A DNA stretch of 64,000 bases from Nocardia niigatensis NBRC 100131 (GCF_000308655.1 NZ_BAGC01000040.1:372001-436000); one strand, 5' to 3'. Positions 16,932 to 27,659 are shown, numbered from the stretch's first letter. Program-made: numbers and translations. The notes: generated from the sequence alone by a model not told the origin.

Positions 16932-19694
16932 TCAGCCGGAGTTGCGCAGGGCCGTCGCCAGGCCGTTCATGGTGAGCAGGATGCCGCGTTCGGCCAGTTC
17001 GGAGGTGTCGCCGGCGCGGCGGCGGCGCAGCAGCTCGACCTGGAGCTGATTGAGAGGCTCGAGGTACGGGAAGCGGTTGTGGATGGACTCGGCCAGGGCC
17101 GGGTTGTCGGCAAGGAGTTCGTCGGTGCCGGTGATGGCGGCATGCATGCGGGCGGTGCGGCCGAACTCGTCGCAGATCATGCCGAAGACGGTGTCGCGCA
17201 AGGCCGCATCGGGGACCAGATCGGCGTAGGCCGCGGCGATGTCCATGTCCGCCTTGGCCATGACCTGGGCCAGGTTGGAGAGCACCGTCTGGAAGAAGGG
17301 CCAGCGCCGGTAGAGGTCGGAGAGGGCGGCCAGGCGGGCCGGGTCGTCGCCGATCCACTGTTCGAAGGCGGTGCCGGTGCCGTACCAACCCGGGAGCATG
17401 ACGCGGGACTGGCTCCAGGCCATGACCCACGGGATGGCGCGCAGGTCGTAGACGGAGTTGGTGGGTTTGCGAGAGGCGGGCCGGCTGCCCAGATTCAGGT
17501 CGGCGACCTCGGCGACGGGGGTGGAGGCACGGAAGTAGTCGACGAAACCGGGGGTCTCGTGGACCAGCTTCGAGTACGCCGCGCGCGCCAATTCGGCCAG
17601 CTCGTCCAGCATTTCGTAGGCGGGCTCGGCATCCGCGCCCAGGCCCTCGACGTCGAGCAGCGTGGATTCCAGGGTGCCCGCGACCAGTGCCTCCAGATTG
17701 CGGTAGGCGGTGCCCGGGTCGGCGTACTTGGTGGAGATGACCTCGCCCTGCTCGGTCAGGCGCAGCGCGCCGCGCACAGCGCCGGCGGGCTGGGCCAGGA
17801 TGGCGTCATAGCTGCGCCCGCCACCACGGCCCACGGTGCCGCCGCGACCGTGGAAGAGCCGCAGGCGGATTCCGGTCTTGCGGGCCACCTCCACCAGGTT
17901 CAGCTCGGCGCGGTACAGCGCCCAGTTGGCGGCCAGATACCCGCCGTCCTTGTTGGAGTCGGAGTAGCCGAGCATGACCTCCTGCTGCATGCCGCGCGCG
18001 GCCACCAGCCGCTGATACGCGGGCACTTCCAGTGCGGCGCCGAGGATATCGGCGCCGTGGCGCAGGTCGTCGATGGTCTCGAACAGCGGCACCACCCCGA
18101 CCGGGCTGGACGGCGGCGTGTCCGCGTCGCCCGGATCGAGGATCCCCGCCTCCTTCAGCAGCAGGGCCGCTTCGAGCATGTCACTGACCGAGGTGCACAT
18201 GCTGATGATGTAGTTGGGCACGGTGTCCGGGCCGAGGTCGTCGAGCGCCGCCTTGGCGGCGCGCACCACGCCGAGCTCCTTGGCAGCGAGCTCGCTGAGC
18301 ACCGCGTTCGGTCCGACCAGCGGCCGGCGCGTGGTCAATTCGGCCGACAGCAGCTCGACCCGCCGGTCCTCGTCGAGCGAGGCGTAGTCGGAATGCACTC
18401 CGGCCCAGGCGAACAGCTCGGCAACGACCTGCTCATGGGTTTCGGAATTCTGGCGCATGTCCAGGCCCTGGAGGTGAAAACCGAAGGTCTGCACCGCGGC
18501 CCGCACCCGGGCCAGCTGGTCATCGGCCAGCAGCCCGTCGCCGGAGGCACGCATGGACGCGTCGACCACGCCCAGATCGGCCAGCAGTTCCCCCGGCCCG
18601 GCATAGGGCTCGGCGCCGACATCGATTCCGCCGGCGGGGATCTCACCCAGCGCCCGGCAGGCGGTGGCGCTCAGCCGCGCGCGGATGCCGCGTACGGCGC
18701 GGCGGTACGGCTCGTCGGCGCGCTGCGGCGAATCGTCGAATCCGGCGTCGGCGAGAGCCTCGAGTTCCGGGGTCACCGGTACCAGTCGCGCCGACTGCGA
18801 CAGCGTCTTCTCCAGCTCCAGTAGCGATTTCAGATACCGGTCGAAAGCGACCGCGCCCGCGCGGTGGGTAGCCCGGTGCACCACCTCGGCGGTGACGAAG
18901 GGATTGCCGTCCCGGTCGCCGCCGATCCACGAGCCGGGCCGCAGGATCGGGCGCGCCAGCAGTTCGTGCCCGGGCCACCGCGAGCGCAGCGCGGCCCGCA
19001 CCTGCTCGTTGATGCGCGGGATGACATCGAACAGCGTCAGGTCGTAGTAGCGCAGCCCCACCTCGATCTCGTCCTGAATCCGCAAGCGCGCCAACCGGAT
19101 CAGCGCCGCCCGCCACAGCTGCAGCACCTGCCGGCGGATGTCGACCTCGAGTTCGGCGAACTCCGGCTCGAACTTGTTGTAGCGCTGCCGCTGCCGCATG
19201 AGCTCGGTGATGTGGCCCTGCACATCGAAGATGGTGCGGCGGCGGGTCTCGGTGGGATGCGCGGTGATGACCGGCGACACCAGCGCGTCGGCGAGCAGAT
19301 CGGCCACCGCGTCCCCGTCCGGGACCGCGGCGTCGAGCTTGCGGTAGGTGGCGGCCAGGCTGGAATCCTGCGGCGGCTCCCCCGCCGCCACGTGCACCGC
19401 GCGCCGCCGATCCCGCTGCAGATCCTCGGCCAGGTTGGCCAGCAGCAGGAAGTGACTGAAGGCGCGGATCACCGGGATGGCCGTGCGGATGTCGACATCG
19501 CGCAGCATGTCGGCCACCGCCCTGCGCTCCACCTCGGAGCGGCGAATCCGGAAGGCCTCCACCCGGACCCGCTCGATCAGGTCGAAGATCTCCGCGCCCT
19601 CGTGATCGCGAATGGTGTCACCGAGGATCCCGCCGAGGAACCGGATGTCGTCGCGCAGCGGTGCGGTCGCTGTCTCGATCTGGTTTGCCTGCAC
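16932..19694 (-). CDS. ppc: Phosphoenolpyruvate carboxylase
   Basis: About 920 residues, normal for bacterial PEPC. It fixes bicarbonate onto PEP to give oxaloacetate, refilling the TCA cycle. Signature motifs are present: the N-terminal [12 protein letters not shown] with the catalytic His, and the C-terminal [10 protein letters not shown] followed by [14 protein letters not shown]. The open frame extends 100 codons further upstream, but that stretch overlaps the neighbour in another frame. I chose the GTG at 19694 ([16 protein letters not shown]) because GGAGAGG precedes it; an in-frame GTG three codons earlier is the alternative. It lies 58 bp after the Pat-type gene on the same strand and may be in one operon with it. 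Confidence 0.93.
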   Translation of the reverse strand: MQANQIETATAPLRDDIRFLGGILGDTIRDHEGAEIFDLIERVRVEAFRIRRSEVERRAVADMLRDVDIRTAIPVIRAFSHFLLLANLAEDLQRDRRRAVHVAAGEPPQDSSLAATYRKLDAAVPDGDAVADLLADALVSPVITAHPTETRRRTIFDVQGHITELMRQRQRYNKFEPEFAELEVDIRRQVLQLWRAALIRLARLRIQDEIEVGLRYYDLTLFDVIPRINEQVRAALRSRWPGHELLARPILRPGSWIGGDRDGNPFVTAEVVHRATHRAGAVAFDRYLKSLLELEKTLSQSARLVPVTPELEALADAGFDDSPQRADEPYRRAVRGIRARLSATACRALGEIPAGGIDVGAEPYAGPGELLADLGVVDASMRASGDGLLADDQLARVRAAVQTFGFHLQGLDMRQNSETHEQVVAELFAWAGVHSDYASLDEDRRVELLSAELTTRRPLVGPNAVLSELAAKELGVVRAAKAALDDLGPDTVPNYIISMCTSVSDMLEAALLLKEAGILDPGDADTPPSSPVGVVPLFETIDDLRHGADILGAALEVPAYQRLVAARGMQQEVMLGYSDSNKDGGYLAANWALYRAELNLVEVARKTGIRLRLFHGRGGTVGRGGGRSYDAILAQPAGAVRGALRLTEQGEVISTKYADPGTAYRNLEALVAGTLESTLLDVEGLGADAEPAYEMLDELAELARAAYSKLVHETPGFVDYFRASTPVAEVADLNLGSRPASRKPTNSVYDLRAIPWVMAWSQSRVMLPGWYGTGTAFEQWIGDDPARLAALSDLYRRWPFFQTVLSNLAQVMAKADMDIAAAYADLVPDAALRDTVFGMICDEFGRTARMHAAITGTDELLADNPALAESIHNRFPYLEPLNQLQVELLRRRRAGDTSELAERGILLTMNGLATALRNSG

Positions 19695-19752
19695 TACGTT
19701 CACCTCTCCGGAAGCCGTGCTCCCTGTGTCCCGAGCCGCTCGTGGCGACTGC

Positions 19753-22458
19753 TCAGCCCATCCGGCGCGGACCGATGTCGAACCTGTTGGGTTCCGGTCC
19801 GATCCGCACCCGCCCGTACAGCACGGCCGCGCCCTCCGGCGAGGCCAGTACCGGTTCGCACTGCAATTCCCGCACCTCCGGGAGGTCGTCGCAGAGCGCC
19901 GAGATCCGTTGCGCCAGTTCGGCCAGCGCGCCCTTGTCCACCGGCTTGCCGATATCGCGCCCGGCGACGGTGCCCGACAGCAGCGGGGCCGCACGGGGCG
20001 CGTCTATCAGTTCGGCCGACTCCGACTCGGTCAGCGGCAGCGCCCGGTAGACACGGTCGCCGAGCAGATCGATGATCGTTCCCGACAGACCGAAGCTGAT
20101 GACCGAACCGAACGACGGGTCGTCCTGCACCCGGAAGGTGCAGCCCACGCCCTTGGTGGCCATGCGCTGAATGTGTACCGGATTGCCCGAGATCTCGCTC
20201 AGGTCGGTGAAGGCGCGCCGCACCGCGTCCGGACGCCACAGGTCCAGCCGCACCCCGGTGAGATCCGGCCGATTGCGCCACATTTCGCCGGTGGCCTTGG
20301 CCGCCACCGGGAATCCCAGTTCCTCGGCCGCCGCGACCGCGGCATCGGCGTCGAGCACCTCACGGAACTCCACCACGCGAATCCCGTAGCAGCCCAGCAG
20401 TTCCGCCGCCTGCAGGTCGGTGCACCAGTGCGCGGAGTCCTCGTCGATCCACTCCGCCACCAGTTCCCGCGCCCGCGCGGTGTCGACGCCCGACGGGCGG
20501 ACCACCGGCGACAGCGGGCGGGTCCGCCAGTCGGCGTAGCGCCGCGCCCGGGCCAGGGCCCGCGCCGCCCGTTCCGGATCCCCGTACGAGGGAATGGAAC
20601 CACGCTCGAGGATGCCGCCCAGCCCGCGGGTGGCGAGCAGGTTCGGCATGCCCTGATCGGCGACGAAAGTGGTGAGAACCGGTGTGGCCGGGTCGGATTG
20701 GGCGCCGGAGCGAATGGCCTCGGCGTAGGAGGCGACGGCCGCCGGCACCGGTGGCGAGTAGATGACGATGACCGCGTCCACGGCCGGGTCGGAGACCGCA
20801 GCGGCGACAGCGGTCAGATAGTCCGCCGGACCCGCCTGCGGCCCCAGGTCGATGGGCTCGCCGGCCTCGAGTCCCTCACCGCGCGCCGCGTCGACCGCCA
20901 GCCAGCTCAGCGCCGCGCTGTTGCCGATCACGGCCAGCCGCGGCCCGGCGGGCAGCGGCTGATAGGCCAGCAGCATGGCGCAGTCGAAAAGCTCTGTGAT
21001 GGAATCGACCTGGATGATCCCGGCCTGCGAAAACAGATTGCGCACCAGCGACCGATCCAGATCGCGGTCGGTGTCCACCCGCGACACGTTGCGGCCACTG
21101 TTCACGGCCACGATGGGTTTGGTGTGCGCGACCCGGCGCGCGATGCGGGAGAACTTGCGCGGATTGCCGAAGGTCTCCAGATACAGCAGCACCACATCGG
21201 TGTCCGGGTCGCTGTCCCAGTACTGGAGCAGGTCATTGCCGGAGACGTCGGCGCGGTTACCGGCGGAGACGAAGGTGGACAGTCCCAGCTGCCGCGCCGC
21301 CGCCTCGCCGAGGATCGCCGCGCCCAATGGTCCGGACTGGCAGAAGAATCCGATACGCCCGCGTCCGGGCAGCACCGGCGCGAGGGTGGCGTTGAGGGCG
21401 ATCTCCGGATCGGTATTGGCGATTCCGAGCGCGCTCGGCCCCACCACCCGCATGCCGTGCGCCCGCGCGGCGTCGACCAGCTCCCGCTCGGCCTGATAGC
21501 CGCGCGGGCCGGATTCGGAGAACCCGGCGGTCAGTACCACCAGACCCTTGACGCCCTTGGCCATACAGTCGTCGAGCACGGACCCGATCTCGGTGGCGGG
21601 CACCGCGATCACCGCCAGATCGACCTCGTCGGGAATGTCGCGCACCGTCGGGTACGCCCGCACCCCGCGCACCGCGGTGCGATTGCGGTTCACCGGGAAC
21701 ACCGGTCCCTGGTAGGCGCCCGAGAGCAGGTTGGCCAGCACCGCGCCGCCCACCCGGCTGGTCGAGGGCGTCGCCCCGATCACCGCGATGGACTTGGGCG
21801 ACAACAGGTTCCCGACACTGCGCGCCTCCGACGCCCGCTCCCGGGAATCCCGTACCGACAACAGCGCCTCGGTGGGGTCGATGGCGAACTCCAGGTGCAG
21901 CACCGATCCGTCGCGACTGCGCTGCACCTGATATCCGGCGTCGCGGAACACCTGCACCATGGCGTTGTTCTCGGCGAGCACCTCGGCGACGAAGGTCTCG
22001 ATATCGTTCTCGGCCGCCGCGCCCGCCAGATGCTCGAGCAGAATCGAACCCAGCCCGCGCCCCTGATGCCCGTCGGCGACCACGAACGCCACCTCGGCGG
22101 CCCGGGGACCCGACCGATCGGCCAGATACTCGTAGCGGCCGACCGCGATGATCTCGTCGCCGAGCTCGGTCACCAGCCCGACCCGATCCCGGTAGTCCAC
22201 GTGCGTGGTCCGGTACAGATCCTTCGGCGTCATGCGCGGGTACGGACCGAAGTAGCGCAGATACCGGGTGCGGTCGGACAACCCCTCGTGGAAACGCTCC
22301 AGCGCCTCCGCGTCGTCGGGGGTGATCGGCCGCAGTCCCACCACGCCGCCGTCGGAGGCCAGCACGTCCGCGAACCAATGCTCCGGCGGCGGAGGCGGAT
22401 TCACGGGCGTGCCGGGGGTGTCCGGCGGCAGCAGCGGAACGGGAGCGGGGTCAGTCAC
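19753..22458 (-). CDS. GNAT acetyltransferase fused to NDP-forming acyl-CoA-synthetase-like domains (Pat type)
   Basis: About 901 residues. The N-terminal 200 contain a GNAT domain (acetyl-CoA site [19 protein letters not shown]). The rest matches NDP-forming acetate-CoA ligases: a CoA-binding Rossmann domain ([21 protein letters not shown]), a succinyl-CoA ligase-like domain ([19 protein letters not shown]) and a C-terminal ATP-grasp domain ([11 protein letters not shown] onward). This is the actinobacterial PatA layout, with the GNAT domain first, described for Streptomyces. Such enzymes acetylate lysines, notably of acetyl-CoA synthetase (family knowledge). The GTG at 22458 has a GGAGG site. 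It overlaps the AcuC gene by 8 bp. Confidence 0.87.
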   Translation of the reverse strand: MTDPAPVPLLPPDTPGTPVNPPPPPEHWFADVLASDGGVVGLRPITPDDAEALERFHEGLSDRTRYLRYFGPYPRMTPKDLYRTTHVDYRDRVGLVTELGDEIIAVGRYEYLADRSGPRAAEVAFVVADGHQGRGLGSILLEHLAGAAAENDIETFVAEVLAENNAMVQVFRDAGYQVQRSRDGSVLHLEFAIDPTEALLSVRDSRERASEARSVGNLLSPKSIAVIGATPSTSRVGGAVLANLLSGAYQGPVFPVNRNRTAVRGVRAYPTVRDIPDEVDLAVIAVPATEIGSVLDDCMAKGVKGLVVLTAGFSESGPRGYQAERELVDAARAHGMRVVGPSALGIANTDPEIALNATLAPVLPGRGRIGFFCQSGPLGAAILGEAAARQLGLSTFVSAGNRADVSGNDLLQYWDSDPDTDVVLLYLETFGNPRKFSRIARRVAHTKPIVAVNSGRNVSRVDTDRDLDRSLVRNLFSQAGIIQVDSITELFDCAMLLAYQPLPAGPRLAVIGNSAALSWLAVDAARGEGLEAGEPIDLGPQAGPADYLTAVAAAVSDPAVDAVIVIYSPPVPAAVASYAEAIRSGAQSDPATPVLTTFVADQGMPNLLATRGLGGILERGSIPSYGDPERAARALARARRYADWRTRPLSPVVRPSGVDTARARELVAEWIDEDSAHWCTDLQAAELLGCYGIRVVEFREVLDADAAVAAAEELGFPVAAKATGEMWRNRPDLTGVRLDLWRPDAVRRAFTDLSEISGNPVHIQRMATKGVGCTFRVQDDPSFGSVISFGLSGTIIDLLGDRVYRALPLTESESAELIDAPRAAPLLSGTVAGRDIGKPVDKGALAELAQRISALCDDLPEVRELQCEPVLASPEGAAVLYGRVRIGPEPNRFDIGPRRMG

Positions 22459-23743
22459 GGGGATCCTCCGGATCCAGGCCGAGCAGGCCGAAACTCGCCC
22501 GGCGCGTAGCCAATACGGATGTGTCGAGGGCGCGGCGGGCGCGGTCGGCGCGCTCGTCACCGGTGTCACGGCCGCCTCCGGGGCCGTCCCAGTGCGCGAA
22601 GCCGATATCCGCGCCGTCGCCCATGCTCTCGGGCACGGCGACCATGGGCGCGTAGGCGCCCACCTGCTCACGCCACTGCGGCGGCGTGGGCGTGGCGGGG
22701 TCGATGGTGCGGTCCAAAGCCGTTGCCAGCAGGTGGGTCCAGGCCCGCGGCACCACCCGGATCAGCCCGTACCCGCCGCCGCCCACGGCCAGCCAGCGAC
22801 CCTCGGCATACCGATCCGCGAGATCGCGCATGGCGATGAAGGCCGCGCGCTGACCGTCCACGGTGAGTTCCAGATCCGCCAGCGGATCCTCGCGATGGGT
22901 GTCGACCCCGCACTGGCTGATCACGATCTGCGGCCGGAAGGCCGCCAGTGCGCCCGGCACCACGGCATGGAAACCGCGCAGCCACAACGAGTCCCGGGTA
23001 CCGGGCATGATCGGCAGATTGATGGCGGTGCCCTCGGCGGGGCCGATGCCCGTCTCCTCCGGCCATCCGGTGTTGGGCCACAACGTCGCCGGGTGCTGGT
23101 GCACCGAAATGGTCAGCACGCGCGGGTCACCGTAGAACACCCGCTGCACACCGTCACCGTGGTGCACATCCACATCGACATAGGCGATGCGGTCGAAGCC
23201 GTTGTCCAGCAACCACGAAATCGCCACCGCTACATCGTTGTACACACAGAACCCCGCTGCCGAGGCCGGCATGGCGTGATGCATACCACCACCGATGCTC
23301 ACCGCCCGCCGGGTGCGCCCCGCCGCGATCGCCTGTGCCGCGGCGAGAGTACCGCCCACGATCACCGAGGCCGCCTCGTGCATGTGCGGAAAGACGGGGT
23401 TGTCGGCCGAGCCGAGTCCGTAGGGCGGGGCGGTCGGGGCGGGGCCGGGAGGTTGCCGAGCGTGCTTGACGGCCTCGATGTAGTCGTGGGTGTGCACCCG
23501 CAGCAGTTCCGATTCAGCGGCCGCCCCGGGTGTGAGTTGCTCCACTCCGTCGAGCAGTCCGAGCCCCTCGGCGAGCGCCATGGTGAACTGCAGCCGCACC
23601 GGCCGCATGGGATGCTCCGGGGTCCAGGTGTACTCGAGGAAGCGATCGGACCAGACGACGGTTCCCCCGGCGGAAGCTGTTCCGTCACCGGAAGCTGTTC
23701 CATCGCCAATGGGGGTTCCGTCACCACGATCTCGGCCAGGCAT
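22451..23743 (-). CDS. acuC: AcuC-type protein deacetylase (histone deacetylase superfamily)
   Basis: About 430 residues of the arginase/deacetylase fold. Zn-site and catalytic motifs are intact: GGGMHHAMPASAAGFCVYND, then YVDVDVHHGDGVQ, then SQCGVDTH and GGGGYG. It removes acetyl groups from lysines. The frame stays open for more than 2 kb further upstream, antisense to ideR and galE. I set the start at ATG 23743 (MPGRDRG) because the residues beyond it are not family-like; the first 25 residues are a degenerate Gly-Asp-Gly-Thr repeat. It overlaps the Pat-type gene, giving an opposing acetylase/deacetylase pair as in Bacillus acuABC. Confidence 0.88.
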   Translation of the reverse strand: MPGRDRGDGTPIGDGTASGDGTASAGGTVVWSDRFLEYTWTPEHPMRPVRLQFTMALAEGLGLLDGVEQLTPGAAAESELLRVHTHDYIEAVKHARQPPGPAPTAPPYGLGSADNPVFPHMHEAASVIVGGTLAAAQAIAAGRTRRAVSIGGGMHHAMPASAAGFCVYNDVAVAISWLLDNGFDRIAYVDVDVHHGDGVQRVFYGDPRVLTISVHQHPATLWPNTGWPEETGIGPAEGTAINLPIMPGTRDSLWLRGFHAVVPGALAAFRPQIVISQCGVDTHREDPLADLELTVDGQRAAFIAMRDLADRYAEGRWLAVGGGGYGLIRVVPRAWTHLLATALDRTIDPATPTPPQWREQVGAYAPMVAVPESMGDGADIGFAHWDGPGGGRDTGDERADRARRALDTSVLATRRASFGLLGLDPEDPRD

Positions 23744-23962
23744 ACCTGCCACGCTAATGCGTCGCGCGGGTTCGTAGGCTTTGGACACCGCAATGCTGTC
23801 GTACCGGGATGGCAGGGTGTCGCCGACGCTGTCTGTGATCGGGAAACCCGCAAGGAACACGCTGCCCGTCCTGGGTGTTGACAGTGCGTTCCCGAAATAA
23901 GCTGTCGCCCGGTGCAGCCGCCGTGCATGGGTAGAATTCGTGCCGACGAAGGGGTTTAACAG

Positions 23963-24649
23963 GTGAAGGATCTGGTCGACACCACGGAGATGTACCTCCG
24001 TACCATCTACGACCTCGAGGAGGAGGGTGTCACGCCGCTGCGCGCGCGCATCGCCGAGCGTCTCGAGCAGAGTGGCCCGACGGTGAGCCAGACGGTCGCA
24101 CGGATGGAGCGAGACGGTCTGCTGACCGTCGCCGGTGATCGCCACCTCGAACTGACCGAGAAGGGCCGCGCCATGGCGGTCGCCGTGATGCGCAAGCACC
24201 GGCTCGCTGAGCGGTTGCTGGTCGACATCATCGGCCTGGAGTGGGAGAACGTCCACGCCGAGGCGTGCCGCTGGGAGCACGTGATGAGCGAGGAGGTCGA
24301 GCGCCGCCTCGTCGAGGTGCTCAACCACCCCACCACCTCCCCCTACGGCAATCCCATTCCCGGCCTGGACGAACTGGGCCTGCAGGGCAATGCCTCGGCC
24401 GACGAGAAGCTGGTCCGGCTCAGCGACCTGCCGATCGGCCCGGCGCAGGCCGTGGTGGTGCGCCGGCTCTCCGAGCACATCCAGACCGATCCGGAGACCA
24501 TCAATCAGCTCCGGGAGGCGGGCGTGGTGCCCGATGCCCGCGTGACCGTGGAGACCAAGCCGGGTGCGGTGATCATCTCGGTGCCCGGTCATCAGGGATT
24601 CGAACTGTCCGATGAGATGGCGCACGCCGTCCAAGTGAAGTTGGTCTGA
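23963..24649 (+). CDS. ideR: Iron-dependent repressor IdeR (DtxR family)
   Basis: A 228-residue metalloregulator, nearly superimposable on mycobacterial IdeR. The winged helix reads VDTTEMYLRTIYDLEEEGVT and LEQSGPTVSQTVARMERDG. Metal-site residues lie in HRLAERLL and EACRWEHVMSEEVE, and in the hinge NPTTSPYGNPIPG. The SH3-like C-terminal domain (GVVPDARVTVETK to the end) is present. It represses siderophore genes when iron is bound. The GTG at 23963 matches the family start (KDLVDTTEM). galE follows after 3 bases, as in mycobacteria and corynebacteria. It is divergent from acuC across 219 bp. Confidence 0.95.
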   Translation: MKDLVDTTEMYLRTIYDLEEEGVTPLRARIAERLEQSGPTVSQTVARMERDGLLTVAGDRHLELTEKGRAMAVAVMRKHRLAERLLVDIIGLEWENVHAEACRWEHVMSEEVERRLVEVLNHPTTSPYGNPIPGLDELGLQGNASADEKLVRLSDLPIGPAQAVVVRRLSEHIQTDPETINQLREAGVVPDARVTVETKPGAVIISVPGHQGFELSDEMAHAVQVKLV

Positions 24650-24652
24650 TAC

Positions 24653-25633
24653 GTGAAGCTTCTGGTTACCGGAGGCGCCGGCTACGTCGGTGGCGTCTGC
24701 GCGCAGGTTCTGCTCGAGGACGGTCACGAGGTCGTGGTCGTCGATGATCTGTCCACCGGCAATGCCGATGGCGTCCCGGCCGGGGCGAAGTTCGTCGAGG
24801 GTGATGTCGCCGCCGTGGGCGCCGAGCTCATCGCGGCCGAATCCTTCGACGGCGTGCTGCATTTCGCAGCCCAGTCGCTGGTCGGCGAATCGGTGGTGGC
24901 GCCGGAGAAGTACTGGCACGGCAACGTGGTGAAGACCCTCGCGCTGCTGGAGGCCATGCGCGACGCGGGCACCCCGCGGCTGGTGTTCTCCTCCACCGCG
25001 GCCGTGTACGGCGAGCCGGAGCAGGTGCCGATCGTCGAGGACGCTCCCAAGCAGCCGACCAACCCGTACGGCGCCTCGAAACTGTCCATCGACTACGCCA
25101 TCACCTCCTACGCGGCGGCGCACGGCCTGGCCGCGACCAGCCTGCGGTACTTCAACGTGGCCGGCGCGTACGCCGGGCTCGGCGAGAACCGTGTGGTGGA
25201 AACCCATCTCATCCCCCTGGTGTTGCAGACCGCGCTGGGTCATCGCGAGTCGATCTCGGTGTTCGGCACCGACTACCCGACGGCGGACGGCACCGCGGTG
25301 CGCGACTACATCCACATTCGTGATCTGGCGCAGGCACATCTGCGGGCACTGGCGCAGTCGCAGCCAGGTGTGCACCGCATCTTCAATCTGGGCAGCGGCA
25401 CCGGTTTCTCGGTGCGCGAGGTCATTTCGGCGTGCGCGCGGGTGACCGGCCTGCCGATCAACGCGGTGGACGCGCCGCGGCGGGCCGGTGACCCGGCCGT
25501 GCTGATCGCCTCCAGCGCCAAGGCCATCGCCGAGCTCGGCTGGACGCCCGAGCACACCGACCTCGACGAGATCGTCTCCGACGCCTGGGATTTCCTGCGC
25601 TCCCTGGGCGACCGCGCGCACAGCGCGCGCTGA
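24653..25633 (+). CDS. galE: UDP-glucose 4-epimerase
   Basis: A 326-residue extended SDR. It opens with the NAD motif [14 protein letters not shown] at the very start, and keeps the catalytic Ser/Tyr/Lys ([15 protein letters not shown] and [12 protein letters not shown]). It interconverts UDP-glucose and UDP-galactose for cell-wall galactan and glycan synthesis. It starts at GTG 24653, three bases after the ideR stop, so it is co-transcribed with ideR. The C-terminal part ([17 protein letters not shown]-like region) is normal. It converges with the DUF4192 gene. Confidence 0.94.
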   Translation: MKLLVTGGAGYVGGVCAQVLLEDGHEVVVVDDLSTGNADGVPAGAKFVEGDVAAVGAELIAAESFDGVLHFAAQSLVGESVVAPEKYWHGNVVKTLALLEAMRDAGTPRLVFSSTAAVYGEPEQVPIVEDAPKQPTNPYGASKLSIDYAITSYAAAHGLAATSLRYFNVAGAYAGLGENRVVETHLIPLVLQTALGHRESISVFGTDYPTADGTAVRDYIHIRDLAQAHLRALAQSQPGVHRIFNLGSGTGFSVREVISACARVTGLPINAVDAPRRAGDPAVLIASSAKAIAELGWTPEHTDLDEIVSDAWDFLRSLGDRAHSAR

Positions 25634-25664
25634 CTCCGCTCTCCCCTGCGCTGAGTCCCAATCG

Positions 25665-26879
25665 TCATCGCGGCTCCGGCCCGAGGTGGATGCCGAGTTC
25701 GGCGGCCGCCTCCCGGCCGGAGTCCGCGAGACGGCCCAACCGGTCCGGTCGCAGACCCGTCTGTAAGCCCAGGTCCAGCAGCATCGCCATGCGGTGCTTC
25801 GGATCTGCGGCCAGGGCGGCGTCCAGCGCCACACCCGCGAGCGGTCCGTCCCCGCGCGCGTATGCGCAATAACCCAGCAACGCGGCCGCTTCGGCACGAT
25901 CCGGATCCGGCAGCGACCGAGCCAGTTGCAGCCACAGCGCCTCCGCGCCGTCGGCGTGCGGGCCCGGGGCGAGCCCGAACATGATGTCGCGCAGCGCCGA
26001 ATCCCGCAGGGCCACCGCCACCGCCGCCACTTCGGCCGGCGTGAGCCGCACGCCCGTCTCGACCCGTTCCAGATAGCGCAGTACCCGGCACACCTCGAGC
26101 CGCAGCCCGACGCGCGGATCACCGTGCCGCACAACCCGGGCCAGTCGCTGGGCCGCGGCGGCGACCGCCACCTCCATGGCGGCAGCGGTGGCGTCGCGCG
26201 CCACCGGGTCGACGGCGAGGATGTCGGTCAGCTCCCGCCTGGACCCGCGCAGCGGCCGGCCCTCCAGGACATGGCGCAGCGTCACCATCGAGACCGCCGG
26301 ATCGGGTTGCCGTCCGCGCGACCACGGCCCGGACAGCGTCCACCACGGCAGTTCCGCGCCGATGGCCTGGACCGCCCAGGCCCCGGCCAGCGGCACCGCG
26401 TCGGCGTCCAGCCGATGTTCCAGCGCCGCAACGAGATCGTGGTGCTTGCGCGCCCGCACGCCGGGGTGGTTGCGGGTCGGCACCGTGGCCCGGTCGTCGA
26501 CGACGAGGGCCAGCGCCGCGACGGCCCGGTGCCGGACGCAGATGCCCGCCACCCGCTCGACCAGCATGCCCATCGCGCTGCGCCCCGGATTGTCGAGATC
26601 CACCCGCGTCACCACCTCGACCGCCGCCAGGTCGGGCGACGCCGGATCCGCGCGCAGCACGGTCACCACCAGCGACCGCGCCGGCATGAACCCGAGCATC
26701 GCGGGAACCGCGGCGATCAGATCGCCGGGCGCCCGCAGCCGTGGCCCAGGCTCCCCCGGAACCTCGAACGGTGGATCGGCGGCGGGGCCGGAACGCCCGG
26801 GCGGGACGGGTTTGGGCGGGGCGGGTTCGACAGCCGGGGCGGGCTCGACGGGTGGCGTGGGTTCGCTGGATGCGTTCAT
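25665..26879 (-). CDS. DUF4192 family protein
   Basis: A 404-residue protein beginning with a low-complexity Pro/Ala/Glu N-terminus (about residues 1-50, EPTPPVEPAPAVEPAP) and then a DUF4192 core: LRAPGDLIAAVPAMLGFMPARSLVVTVLR, a hallmark of the family, with a middle ALVVDDR segment. The C-terminal part is helical. DUF4192 proteins are an actinobacterial family of unknown function. The upstream open frame (to 27029) is Arg-rich and I left it out. It is in the convergent position to galE. Confidence 0.83.
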   Translation of the reverse strand: MNASSEPTPPVEPAPAVEPAPPKPVPPGRSGPAADPPFEVPGEPGPRLRAPGDLIAAVPAMLGFMPARSLVVTVLRADPASPDLAAVEVVTRVDLDNPGRSAMGMLVERVAGICVRHRAVAALALVVDDRATVPTRNHPGVRARKHHDLVAALEHRLDADAVPLAGAWAVQAIGAELPWWTLSGPWSRGRQPDPAVSMVTLRHVLEGRPLRGSRRELTDILAVDPVARDATAAAMEVAVAAAAQRLARVVRHGDPRVGLRLEVCRVLRYLERVETGVRLTPAEVAAVAVALRDSALRDIMFGLAPGPHADGAEALWLQLARSLPDPDRAEAAALLGYCAYARGDGPLAGVALDAALAADPKHRMAMLLDLGLQTGLRPDRLGRLADSGREAAAELGIHLGPEPR

Positions 26880-27055
26880 GCCGTCGAGGGTGCGCCGCGG
26901 CCCGGACTGTCCCCGGCGGCCGACCTCGGGTTTCGCTGTGGCTGTGGATGTTTCGGCGCGCCGTGGACTGTTCGGCGCGTCCCGGACGTCGCCGGCCTCC
27001 GGCTGTCGGTGCCCGGTGCTACTGTGCACCGGGCCCAGACTTGAAATGGATTCGT

Positions 27056-27191
27056 TTCATTTTTGCCGGACGAGCATGGTCACGCTGTTACAGTCCGCCT
27101 CGGCACACGTCGCGCACCGTGCCGGAAGGAGTATCGCGCCATGCAGACCGGGATTCACCGCGGCCGGGACTCACCCAGGACCTCCAGGTAG
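27056..27191 (+). other. Orphan promoter/leader with a truncated 16-codon frame
   Basis: A leader containing CTGTTACAGTCCGCC (27085-27099) and a strong GGAAGGAG ribosome binding site leads to an ATG at 27141, but the frame stops after 16 codons and overlaps the end of the opposite VOC gene. The same 15-mer occurs at the same place before the secreted gene at 28731. It looks like the start of a lost paralogue. Confidence 0.5.
27085..27099 (+). repeat. Shared 15-bp leader repeat, copy 1
   Basis: CTGTTACAGTCCGCC is identical to the copy at 28679-28693; both copies sit about 40 bp upstream of an ATG with a good ribosome binding site. They may include a -10-like element. Confidence 0.6.
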
Positions 27192-27562
27192 TGCGGATTG
27201 GACATGATGCCGAGGATATTGCCGAACGGGTCCACCACCGAGGCCGTCACGAACCCGGTCCCCTCACCGCGTTCGATGATCGGCTCGTAGACGGTGGCAC
27301 CCATGCCGAGCAGCCGCTCGAAGGTGGCCGCCACATCGTCGACATGCCAGTTCACGATCTGACCGCCCGGGACATCCGGGTGAGAGGGCGCGAACTTCCG
27401 GTTGATGATCCCGAGCTCGGCCTGGTAGTCGCCGATACGGAACTCGTAGTACCCGCCCGGCACGGTGAAATACGGTGCGACACCGAGCAGTTCGCTGTAC
27501 CAGTCCTTGGCCGCCTCCAGATCGTCGGCGAAGTAGTTGACGGTGGCCATTCCACGCAGCAT
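27155..27562 (-). CDS. VOC/glyoxalase-like domain protein
   Basis: A 135-residue single VOC domain with paired beta-alpha-beta units: MATVNYFADDLEAAKDWYSELLG at the N-terminus and NWHVDDVAATFERLLGMGATVYE, then VVDPFGNILGIM in the second half. Conserved Glu/His positions could bind a metal, but the substrate is unknown. A GAGGAG ribosome binding site precedes the ATG at 27562. It is divergent from a WYL regulator, and the palindrome between them suggests it is the regulated target. Confidence 0.86.
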   Translation of the reverse strand: MLRGMATVNYFADDLEAAKDWYSELLGVAPYFTVPGGYYEFRIGDYQAELGIINRKFAPSHPDVPGGQIVNWHVDDVAATFERLLGMGATVYEPIIERGEGTGFVTASVVDPFGNILGIMSNPHYLEVLGESRPR

Positions 27563-27618
27563 GGTCGTTCTCCTCGGTCGGGGGTGTTTCTCGGTCTGAC
27601 ACCATCATCGCGCGCAAA

Positions 27619-27637
27619 GTGCTCACCGAATGAGCAC
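27619..27637. promoter_or_regulatory. Operator-like palindrome between the VOC and WYL genes
   Basis: GTGCTCA-CCGAA-TGAGCAC is a perfect 7-bp inverted repeat located between divergent starts (27562 and 27660). It is a good candidate site for the WYL regulator. Confidence 0.55.
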
Positions 27638-27659
27638 ATTTCCGGGCAGAATTCCGGAT

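Noticed and set aside
16827-18824. 665-codon plus-strand frame over ppc
   Set aside because: PEP carboxylase motifs lie on the minus strand; the plus frame is a codon-bias artefact.
23744-23962. IdeR-binding iron box between acuC and ideR
   Set aside because: I looked for the TTAGG-type palindrome and did not find a convincing match.
23744-26134. Long minus-strand open frame continuing upstream of acuC across ideR and galE
   Set aside because: It is a high-GC shadow frame antisense to two strongly conserved genes, and its protein sequence has no family features before MPGRDRG.
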